Positions 18,403-24,873 of a stretch of 55,927 bases of DNA are shown here, piece by piece. Positions within the stretch are counted from its first letter, which is position 1; each line of letters starts with the position of its first letter. Made by a program: the position numbers and the translations under genes. Origin of the DNA: an uncultured bacterium (GTDB lineage: Bacteria; Dictyoglomota; Dictyoglomia; Dictyoglomales; Dictyoglomaceae); assembly GCA_938034905.1 (NCBI GenBank), contig CALHLF010000041.1, positions 1-55,927 of the forward strand, in the 5' to 3' direction. The notes below the pieces were generated by a model. It did not search any database. It was not told the origin of the DNA and worked only from the letters and a program-made list of their open reading frames with translations.

Positions 18403-19388
18403 TCTAAAAATTTAACCTCTCCCTTTAATTCAGCTATATTTAGATTCTCAGAATAGGGGATAAAAACCGCTTTATTCCCCTTTCTTCTTTCTTCTGCTAG
18501 TGTTTCATAATATTCCAAATACCTCTCTTTATCTCCTATAAATATCTTTATATCATTATTAAGATCACTCAATACAGAAGTTAACTTCTCCTCTATAAAG
18601 GCAAACCCAATTCCGAAGATTTTTTCTCCCTTTTTATTATATTGAATATAACTTCCTCCTCCTCCTAAGGGAGTTTTTAATTCCTTCAGATAGACTTGAA
18701 AGATTAAGCCATTATAGTAATTAAATGGTCTAAATAATAAAGGAGAAATCATAATCTTATTTTTATCTATCCCAATCTTCTCAAGTTTTCTTTTAAGATC
18801 ATATAATTTTTCTATTTCAAATTTCAATTCTAAATTTCTAATTTCAACCTTGGGATAAAAGATTAAACTTTTAATATCTTCAATTACTCTCCTTTTTTCC
18901 CTTGAAATCTCATCAATTAAACTCACATAATCTCTTTTTATCAAATATTTTCTTAATTTATCGATTTTTTCCTCCTCAAAATTCTTCCAAATATTTTCCC
19001 AAATCTCTGTAGTATTTATTTCTACAATAAATTCTTCTATATTTAACTTTGATAGAATGTTAAAAATTATACTTAATCCTTCAATATCTCTCCATTCATC
19101 TTGAGAATTAATAAGCTCCCATCCAATTTGAAAATTTTCTTTAACTATACCATCTTCTAAAGAAAAAATTGGCCCCATATAATATACTCGAACAGGAATT
19201 TTATTATAACTTATGTTTTGAATCACTAAAGAAGTGATCTCAGGTCTTAATGCAAAAATTCTTCCTTTTCCATCTATGATCTTTACAATATTATTCTCTT
19301 TCCAAAGAGAAGGCTCTCCTAATATTGGAACTTTAATTTCTCTATATCCCCATTCTTCTAAAAGATTTCTTATAATTTTCTCAATCAT
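18399..19388 (-). CDS. hisZ: ATP phosphoribosyltransferase regulatory subunit HisZ
   Basis: 329 residues, histidyl-tRNA-synthetase-like catalytic fold without a tRNA-binding domain. Class II motif 2-like segment is VRVYYMGPIFSLEDG, preceded by ALRPEITSLV; the glycine-rich GGGGSYIQYNK corresponds to the third motif. It provides histidine feedback control for the short HisG. It is the first gene of the his operon, with an AAAGGAAAG ribosome binding site and a consensus promoter upstream. Confidence 0.9.
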   Translation of the reverse strand: MIEKIIRNLLEEWGYREIKVPILGEPSLWKENNIVKIIDGKGRIFALRPEITSLVIQNISYNKIPVRVYYMGPIFSLEDGIVKENFQIGWELINSQDEWRDIEGLSIIFNILSKLNIEEFIVEINTTEIWENIWKNFEEEKIDKLRKYLIKRDYVSLIDEISREKRRVIEDIKSLIFYPKVEIRNLELKFEIEKLYDLKRKLEKIGIDKNKIMISPLLFRPFNYYNGLIFQVYLKELKTPLGGGGSYIQYNKKGEKIFGIGFAFIEEKLTSVLSDLNNDIKIFIGDKERYLEYYETLAEERRKGNKAVFIPYSENLNIAELKGEVKFLE

Positions 19389-19425
19389 ATCTTTCCTTTA
19401 TCACTTTAAAGTATTAATGAGTTAA

Positions 19426-19453
19426 ATTATAAACTAAAAAATTTTTCTGTCAA
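19426..19453 (-). promoter_or_regulatory. Sigma70-type promoter of the his operon
   Basis: Minus strand TTGACA (19448-19453), 16-base spacer, TATAAT (19426-19431). Predicted start near 19419 gives a leader of about 31 bases to the hisZ ATG, too short for a T-box or a histidine attenuator. Confidence 0.87.
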
Positions 19454-19487
19454 GGATAAAAATCTTCCTCATTTTTCTTCCTTGACA
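19448..19487. promoter_or_regulatory. Perfect 9-bp inverted repeat covering both divergent -35 boxes (hisZ / rsmG)
   Basis: TGTCAAGGA (19448-19456) and TCCTTGACA (19479-19487) are exact inverted copies with centres 31 bp apart, about three helical turns. Each contains the -35 box of one divergent promoter. The extra AGG/CCT beyond the -35 consensus suggests more than coincidence, perhaps a shared operator. Confidence 0.5.
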
Positions 19488-19510
19488 ACTATTTTCAATT
19501 TTTTTAGACT
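19482..19510 (+). promoter_or_regulatory. Promoter of rsmG (nearly leaderless)
   Basis: TTGACA (19482-19487), 17-base spacer, TAGACT (19505-19510). The rsmG ATG is at 19520, so the 5' leader is only about 3 bases. No Shine-Dalgarno is present. Confidence 0.65.
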
Positions 19511-19519
19511 GAAGAAGTA

Positions 19520-20257
19520 ATGGAAAGAGAAGAATTTTCTGAAATCCTTTCAGAGAAATTAAAAGATTTTGGAATTTCTTTATCTTTATCTCAAGAAGAG
19601 ATGTTTTATAAATATTTGGAAAACCTGATTTTATGGAATAGAAAAGTAAATTTAACATCCATCGAGAAAGAAGAAGAAATTATTTTAAAACATTTTATTG
19701 ATTCCTTAACATGTAGTTTAGCTCTTAGGGAAGAAAAAATTGAAAAAGTAATTGATGTGGGAACAGGAGCTGGCTTCCCTGGAATTCCTTTAAAAATAAT
19801 TTTCCCCTCTTGGAAATTGACTCTATTAGAATCTCAAAAAAAGAAGATAGAATTTCTTAATGAATTAGTATATATTTTAAAATTACAAGATGTAGAAATT
19901 ATTTGGGATAGAGCGGAAAATCTTGCTAAGAATGAGAATTATAGGGAAAATTTTGATTTAGTTTTAGCAAGGGGGGTAGCAAAACCCAATATAGTTTTAG
20001 AGTATACAATACCCTTTGTAAAAATTGATAAAATTTTTTTAGCCCAAACAGGGGAAAAAAACTTTTCGGAATGGGAAAAGGTAGTTAAGATCTCTGAAAT
20101 TTTAGGAGCAAAATGGGACAAAACAATAAGATTTAAGTTAGATGATTGGAACAGGATACTTATTATATTTAGAAAAATTAGGAATACACCTAAAAACTAT
20201 CCTCGAAGACCTGGAATACCAGAAAAAAGACCTTTAAACTCTGACAGGATTTTATAA
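19520..20257 (+). CDS. rsmG: 16S rRNA (guanine-527 N7) methyltransferase RsmG
   Basis: 245 residues. The SAM-binding motif is VIDVGTGAGFPGIPLKI (about 76-92), with family segments LWNRKVNLTSIEKEEEIILK before it and VLARGVAKP, then a C-terminal YPRRPGIPEKRPL, typical of RsmG/GidB. It modifies 16S rRNA. It is divergent from the his operon and followed 15 bases later by a dehydrogenase gene. Confidence 0.94.
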   Translation: MEREEFSEILSEKLKDFGISLSLSQEEMFYKYLENLILWNRKVNLTSIEKEEEIILKHFIDSLTCSLALREEKIEKVIDVGTGAGFPGIPLKIIFPSWKLTLLESQKKKIEFLNELVYILKLQDVEIIWDRAENLAKNENYRENFDLVLARGVAKPNIVLEYTIPFVKIDKIFLAQTGEKNFSEWEKVVKISEILGAKWDKTIRFKLDDWNRILIIFRKIRNTPKNYPRRPGIPEKRPLNSDRIL

Positions 20258-20272
20258 TATAGGAGGTTTTTT

Positions 20273-21310
20273 ATGAAGGGTTTAAGAATTATAGTCCCTA
20301 AAGAGTATGAAGTTATTCTTGAAGAATTTGAAATTGAAGAGAATAAAATTAAAGAAGATGAAGTCTTGGTAAGAAATATTTATACAATGATAAGTCCTGG
20401 TACGGAGCTTTCTATCTATACAGGAGTAGATCCTGAGGTTTATATTCCTACATCTTGGTGTCATTATCCCTTTAAGCCTGGCTATATTGGTGTAGGAAAA
20501 GTTATCAAAGTAGGTAAAGAAGTTAAGGATTTAAAAGAGGAAGATATCATTTATTATTTTTCAAATCATTCTTCTCACTCAATAATAAAAGCAGGAAATA
20601 CAAATGATAAAAGCTTTTTTATTAAAGTTCCATCAGGTATAGATTTAAAATTAGTCCCAATTACAAGATTTGGGACTATTGCTCTTACATCCTTAAGAGT
20701 CTCCTCCTTTGATTCAGGAGACAGAGTGGCAATAGTGGGTTTGGGACTTGTTGGAAATTTAGCTTCTCAAATTTTTAAAATTGCAGGAGGAGATGTGATT
20801 GGGATCGATCTATCTAAGAGAAGAATAGATCTTATGAAAGAAGCTGGAGTTGAAAAATTAATTAATTCGTCAGAGTTAGATTGGAAAAAAGAATTAATAA
20901 AATTTACTGATAATGAAGGAGTGGATATTGCTATTGATGCTGTGGGAGAGTCAAAGATAGTAGTTGAAATTGCAGAATTTGTAAAAGAGATGGGAGAAAT
21001 AATTTTACTTGGTACTCCCAGAAGAAGTTATGAGACTAATATTACATCATTATTAAGGACTGTCCATTTAAGATGGGTAACTATAAAAGGCGCTTTAGAA
21101 TGGTGTTTCCCTTTGTACAAATCTATAGGAGTTAAATTTTCTTATGAGAAGAATTCTCTATATATTCTTGATTTAATTAGAGAAAAGAAATTAATAGTAG
21201 ATAATTTAATAACGCACATTATAAAACCCCAGTATTTTAAAGATGCATATGATGGACTTATTAACAAGAAAGATGAATACCTTGGGGTTTTAATAGACTG
21301 GAATATTTAG
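20273..21310 (+). CDS. Medium-chain (MDR) zinc-binding-type dehydrogenase, BchC/sorbitol dehydrogenase-like
   Basis: 345 residues. An N-terminal GroES-like domain with MISPGTELSIYTG and PGYIGVGKVIKVGKEV, then a Rossmann domain with VGLGLVGNLASQIFKIAG (about 158-175) followed by GIDLSKRR, which suggests NAD preference (Asp after the second strand). The usual GHE zinc motif and the four-cysteine structural zinc lobe are absent, as in the BchC-like branch. The substrate is not predictable. An AGGAGG ribosome binding site precedes the ATG. It is probably co-transcribed with rsmG. Confidence 0.8.
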   Translation: MKGLRIIVPKEYEVILEEFEIEENKIKEDEVLVRNIYTMISPGTELSIYTGVDPEVYIPTSWCHYPFKPGYIGVGKVIKVGKEVKDLKEEDIIYYFSNHSSHSIIKAGNTNDKSFFIKVPSGIDLKLVPITRFGTIALTSLRVSSFDSGDRVAIVGLGLVGNLASQIFKIAGGDVIGIDLSKRRIDLMKEAGVEKLINSSELDWKKELIKFTDNEGVDIAIDAVGESKIVVEIAEFVKEMGEIILLGTPRRSYETNITSLLRTVHLRWVTIKGALEWCFPLYKSIGVKFSYEKNSLYILDLIREKKLIVDNLITHIIKPQYFKDAYDGLINKKDEYLGVLIDWNI

Positions 21311-21346
21311 TTAGTGACTCTGTTATAAAAAGTTAAAGAAGAGTTA

Positions 21347-21355
21347 TGGTATAAT
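21347..21355 (+). promoter_or_regulatory. Extended -10 promoter before the YghO/GNAT-like gene
   Basis: TGG directly followed by TATAAT (21350-21355), an extended -10 element with no clear -35 box. The gene starts 37 bases downstream behind an AAAGGGAG ribosome binding site. Confidence 0.6.
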
Positions 21356-21391
21356 TGATTTACAAAATATTTTAGAAAGGGAGAAAAATAT

Positions 21392-22510
21392 ATGAATATT
21401 GTAGAGGTTAAAAATAAAAAACAGAAAAAGGATTTTATTATGTTTCCCTTTAGGTTATATAAAAATGATCCTTTATGGGTCCCTCTATTAATTAGAGATA
21501 TGAAGAAAATTATTGAGGGAACAGGAAGTCTTCTTTTTCAAAGTGGCCCCCATACTTTTCTCTTAGCTTATGAAGGAAAAGAAGTTGTTGGAAGATTGGC
21601 AGTGGGAATTGATGAAAAATTAAATAAATTAAGAAATAAAAAAGAGGGATATATTACTCTCTTTGAATGTGTTAATGATAAAAAGATAGCCTTTAGCTTA
21701 TTAGATACCGCTATATCATGGTTAAAAGATAAGGGAATGAAGTATGTATCGGGCTTTGTTTCTCCAACAAATGGGGATGATTTTAGAGGAATGCTTGTGG
21801 AAAATTTTGAGGATCCACCTTTAATTTATACAACCTATAATCCTCCTTATTACGTAGATTTTTTTGAAAATTATGGATTTAAAAGGGATCATGTATTCTT
21901 AGCCTTCAAATATAATTTAAAATCTCTTCCCTTAGATGATGCTATAAAAGCTATTGAGTATGCAAAGAAAAAATTCGGATTTATAACAAGACCTGCAGAT
22001 TATTCAAAAGTTGAAAGAGAAGCAAAGGCCTTACAATACATTATTGAAAGAGCAGAAATTCCCCTGGAATATGATTATCTTATTCCTCCAACTCAGGAAG
22101 AAATGCTTTCCTTAGCTAAGGAATTAAAAAATTTCATACCTCCAAACTTTGTTCAACTTGCCTGGGTAAAAGATGAACCTGTTGGCTTTGCAGTAGCTAT
22201 CCCTGATTATAATCAAGTTCTCAAGAAATTAATGGGAAGATTATTCCCTTTAGGATTTTTAAAATTTTTATGGTACAAAAGGAAAATAAATAGAGCAAGA
22301 GTTTTTTTATCCTTTGTTTTACCAGAATACCAATCAAAGGGCATTCCCGCTGCTCTTTTTGTGGAACTTTTGAAATATGCAAGAAGCTTAGGTTATGAAT
22401 TTGCAGAGGGATCCACAATAAATATAAATAATGTGAAGATGTGCAAAGAGGCAGAGGGTGCAGGAGGAATTCCTTACAAAAAATTTGCTATTTATGGAAA
22501 AGATATTTAA
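21392..22510 (+). CDS. YghO-like protein with C-terminal GNAT acyltransferase domain
   Basis: 372 residues. The N-terminal half (FRLYKNDPLWVPLLIRDMKK, then GRLAVGIDEKLN, then GFVSPTNGDDFRGMLVENF) and the C-terminal half (FLSFVLPEYQSKGIPAALFV, an acetyl-CoA pyrophosphate-loop-like motif) match the two-lobed GNAT-related family that includes E. coli YghO. No substrate is known for the family. It is flanked by its own extended -10 promoter and, downstream, by the arsR-type promoter. Confidence 0.7.
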   Translation: MNIVEVKNKKQKKDFIMFPFRLYKNDPLWVPLLIRDMKKIIEGTGSLLFQSGPHTFLLAYEGKEVVGRLAVGIDEKLNKLRNKKEGYITLFECVNDKKIAFSLLDTAISWLKDKGMKYVSGFVSPTNGDDFRGMLVENFEDPPLIYTTYNPPYYVDFFENYGFKRDHVFLAFKYNLKSLPLDDAIKAIEYAKKKFGFITRPADYSKVEREAKALQYIIERAEIPLEYDYLIPPTQEEMLSLAKELKNFIPPNFVQLAWVKDEPVGFAVAIPDYNQVLKKLMGRLFPLGFLKFLWYKRKINRARVFLSFVLPEYQSKGIPAALFVELLKYARSLGYEFAEGSTININNVKMCKEAEGAGGIPYKKFAIYGKDI

Positions 22511-22511
22511 C

Positions 22512-22539
22512 TTGACAAATACTTATCTTATCTTATACT
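22512..22539 (+). promoter_or_regulatory. Promoter with CTTAT tandem repeat before the ArsR-type gene
   Basis: TTGACA (22512-22517), 16-base spacer, TATACT (22534-22539). The spacer holds three perfect tandem CTTAT units (22522-22536) followed by ACTAT. This position between -35 and -10 is typical of an autorepressor site. Confidence 0.7.
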
Positions 22540-22584
22540 ATACAAAGTTATTAAAAAATTATAAAAAAGAGGTGCAGAAAGGAT

Positions 22585-22899
22585 ATGGGTAAAGAAAAGA
22601 CGTTTTTAACACCTGAGGAATGTGAAGGTCTTGCTGATATTTTTAAGTCTCTTTCAAGCTCTGTGAGAGTTCACATTCTTTGTACTCTTTCCGATAGCGA
22701 AAAAAGTGCAGGAGAAATTGCAAAGGAAGTTAATGCATCTTTTGCAAATACCTCTCAGAATTTAAAAGACCTTTATAACTTAGGTCTTTTGAAGAAAAGA
22801 AGAAGTGGGCAACATGTATATTATTCCCTTGCCAGTGATGATGTAATAGAATTATTGAGATTAGTTTATAAAATTCGATATAGAACGCCAGTAAAATAA
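22585..22899 (+). CDS. ArsR/SmtB-family HTH transcriptional regulator
   Basis: 104 residues. A winged helix with the ArsR pattern: LADIFKSLSSSVRVHILCTL, recognition region SAGEIAKEVNASFANTSQNL and wing LLKKRRSGQHVYYSL. The classical alpha-3 metal site (ELCVCDL) is absent, since that segment reads SAGEIAKEV, so it is not an obvious arsenic/cadmium sensor. AAAGGAT precedes the ATG. It probably represses its own promoter; other targets are unknown. Confidence 0.88.
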   Translation: MGKEKTFLTPEECEGLADIFKSLSSSVRVHILCTLSDSEKSAGEIAKEVNASFANTSQNLKDLYNLGLLKKRRSGQHVYYSLASDDVIELLRLVYKIRYRTPVK

Positions 22900-22912
22900 T
22901 TTATTTTTTGAA

Positions 22913-22944
22913 GAGGGACCGGAAAAGGAGCAAACCGGTCCCTC
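22913..22944. terminator. Hairpin between the convergent arsR-type and OMP genes
   Basis: GAGGGACCGG (22913-22922) pairs perfectly with CCGGTCCCTC (22935-22944) around a 12-base loop. It stands between two convergent genes and probably ends both, although neither side has a long U-run. Confidence 0.75.
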
Positions 22945-22954
22945 CTTTAGATTA

Positions 22955-24253
22955 TTAGAATTGGATGGAGCCAGAGAGAGAAGCAACTAAGGGCATAGTA
23001 TTCTGAATTGTTTCCACAATGGAACCTACTGCTTCATATCCAAGTCCTAAATCTAATCTAAAAAGTAACAGATTTACTCCTGCACCCAGGGTGTAACATA
23101 ATGGTTGGAAATTGATATCCAATATAGCTCCACCTCTTACTACAAAGAATAGTAATGGTTGTTCTACTCCTAATCTATATAAGGTGGGCTGGAAGTTTTT
23201 ATTTAAATCCACATCAAAGGCAATTCTTGTGGAAAGAACAGGAAGCTTTAATAGGGCTCCTAACTTAAGGTTAAGTTCTGGTGTACCAAATTCTACTTCT
23301 ATATATTCAGGAGGAATAGAACCTGATTCTGAAAAGGAACCATAATTTTTCATATCTATCCCTACCAAATTCCCGCTCTCATAAATAGGGATAAAATATC
23401 CTATCTCCCCTTCCCAACTATATTCTCCACCAATCCATTTTGCGTAAACATTTTGAGCAGAGATTCCAAGGGCAAAGTTTTCTGAAAGCTTTAACCAAGC
23501 CCCAAGATCAATTGCCCAGTTTTTAATATTCAAATTTCCTTTTCCATGTTCTATGTAATCATATCCATAATTACCGTATACACCATATGCAGGTTCTTCA
23601 TAGAGAGATGAATACTCAAGTCCTGCAACATCTACATATGAAACTATATATTCGTGAGAATATAAAAAAGCATTCAATCTTAGGTTTGCCCCAACATTTA
23701 GTTTAATCCTTCCTAGATCAATAACAGGAAGTCCTAAGGTTAATGCACCATTTAGATTTAAAGGTGTATCAAAATATATATCAAAATATACTACTGTTTC
23801 ATCGGGGGTTACTGCACTAAGATTTTTATATTTGTAATATCCCAAATCTAAGCCTGCATCTCCCCAAAGGGTTACTCCAAATCTTCCGATTCCCAAGTTT
23901 GCATATCCTGTTAAAAAGCCATTAAAATCTACTGTATCATTTGGTGGTTCTCCTTGTCCAATAATATCTATGTACTCCATTATTTTGCTAAATTTATTCC
24001 ATTCTGTTTCATCAACTGGCCAAAAGCCAAGTCCTGCTTTTAAAGAGAAACTATTATATTCCCCCATTAAAGCAGGATTAAATATCGCAGATGTAGGGGA
24101 ATCTCCCAATGCAGTCATTGCCCCTGCCATTCCAAGAGCTCTCGGATCCTTTGCCAAGGGAAAGAGAGGATGAAGTGAGACCTCCACAGCATAGGTGTAA
24201 ACAGGAACAAAAAGGAAAATTAAAGTAAGGAGAAGTATTAATTTGTTTCTCAT
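22955..24253 (-). CDS. Outer-membrane beta-barrel protein, TraF/OMPP1-like
   Basis: 432 residues from ATG 24253, which has an AAAGGAGG ribosome binding site 9 bases away; an upstream in-frame ATG at 24292 lacks one. The signal peptide is MRNKLILLLTLIFLFVP, cleaved near TYA-VE. The mature start DPRALGMAGAMTALGDSPTS then AIFNPALMGEY is the shared motif of the TraF_2/OMPP1-FadL-like families. Amphipathic strands fill the rest, and the chain ends in SGSIQF with a terminal Phe, the usual beta-barrel assembly signal. The ligand is unknown. It is strong evidence for an outer membrane. Confidence 0.8.
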   Translation of the reverse strand: MRNKLILLLTLIFLFVPVYTYAVEVSLHPLFPLAKDPRALGMAGAMTALGDSPTSAIFNPALMGEYNSFSLKAGLGFWPVDETEWNKFSKIMEYIDIIGQGEPPNDTVDFNGFLTGYANLGIGRFGVTLWGDAGLDLGYYKYKNLSAVTPDETVVYFDIYFDTPLNLNGALTLGLPVIDLGRIKLNVGANLRLNAFLYSHEYIVSYVDVAGLEYSSLYEEPAYGVYGNYGYDYIEHGKGNLNIKNWAIDLGAWLKLSENFALGISAQNVYAKWIGGEYSWEGEIGYFIPIYESGNLVGIDMKNYGSFSESGSIPPEYIEVEFGTPELNLKLGALLKLPVLSTRIAFDVDLNKNFQPTLYRLGVEQPLLFFVVRGGAILDINFQPLCYTLGAGVNLLLFRLDLGLGYEAVGSIVETIQNTMPLVASLSGSIQF

Positions 24254-24359
24254 TTTCAAAATCCTCCTTTTAAAATTTTTATTAACTCTCATTTTTATTT
24301 TATCAGAATTTCCTTTATTTTTCTCCCATCTTAGAATAAAATTTTGGAATTACCTTGTC

Positions 24360-24398
24360 TGTGATTTTCGTCACATATTTTTTGTGATTTTTGTCATA
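24360..24398. promoter_or_regulatory. Two tandem TGTGA-N6-TCA palindromes (CRP/FNR- or Rex-like operators)
   Basis: TGTGATTTTCGTCACA (24360-24375) is a perfect TGTGA-N6-TCACA dyad. TGTGATTTTTGTCATA (24383-24398) is a near copy, 23 bp further on. The second covers the position of the -35 box of the hsp20 promoter. The dyad matches the half-site layout of CRP/FNR proteins and also that of Rex (TTGTGA-N6-TCACAA). Confidence 0.7.
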
Positions 24399-24403
24399 TA
24401 AAA

Positions 24404-24412
24404 TGATATAAT
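24404..24412 (+). promoter_or_regulatory. Extended -10 promoter of the hsp20-lon operon
   Basis: TGA followed by TATAAT (24407-24412). No good -35 box is present; that region is occupied by the second palindrome, so control by a DNA-binding regulator at this promoter is likely. Confidence 0.65.
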
Positions 24413-24450
24413 CAAATAAAAGAACTCTTTAGAAACTTTGGAGGCAGAAA

Positions 24451-24852
24451 ATGAAAAAGGATGAAATCTTTTTAAAAGAAGACGATTTTTTTAGAAGTCA
24501 AATTTATAGATTAGTAGATTGCTTTTATAGGCAGGGAAGTAAAGTTCCCTTCCAATGGGGAGCTTGGATCCCTGCGGTAGATGTTTATGAAACAGAGGAT
24601 AAGATAGTAGTATTGGTGGATATTGCTGGGGTAAATAAAGAAAATATTGATTTGACTTTTCAGGAAAATAAACTTCTTATTAGGGGTACAAGACCTGTAA
24701 GATCCTATTCTAATCCTGAAATATATTACCAAATGGAAATAAACTTTGGACCCTTTGAAAGAATTATTAATCTTCCTTGTCCTGTTGATGCAGAAAAAGC
24801 AGAAGCAATTTATAAGGAAGGATTTTTGGAAATTGTGCTTCCTAAAAAATAA
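24451..24852 (+). CDS. Small heat shock protein, Hsp20/alpha-crystallin family
   Basis: 133 residues. The alpha-crystallin domain is visible: IPAVDVYETEDKIVVLVDIA, GVNKENIDLTFQENKLLIRG, then FGPFERIINLPCPVDAEKAE and the GFLEIVLPKK end. The protein stops right at LPKK, so it lacks the C-terminal IxI motif that normally drives oligomer assembly. It is an ATP-independent holdase. It lies 21 bases before lon, so the operon couples holding of unfolded protein with degradation. Confidence 0.93.
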   Translation: MKKDEIFLKEDDFFRSQIYRLVDCFYRQGSKVPFQWGAWIPAVDVYETEDKIVVLVDIAGVNKENIDLTFQENKLLIRGTRPVRSYSNPEIYYQMEINFGPFERIINLPCPVDAEKAEAIYKEGFLEIVLPKK

Positions 24853-24873
24853 AAGAGGAAGGAGGAAAGAGTA

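Noticed and set aside
19389-19447. Histidine leader-peptide attenuator or T-box before hisZ
   Set aside because: The leader is only about 31 bases with no run of His codons and no terminator hairpin.
24254-24292. Upstream start for the outer-membrane protein at 24292
   Set aside because: No ribosome binding site, and it would place charged residues before an already complete signal peptide.
24300-24450. CIRCE or HAIR heat-shock operator before hsp20
   Set aside because: Neither TTAGCACTC-N9-GAGTGCTAA nor CTTGAGT-N7-ACTCAAG is present; the dyads seen are TGTGA-N6-TCACA type.
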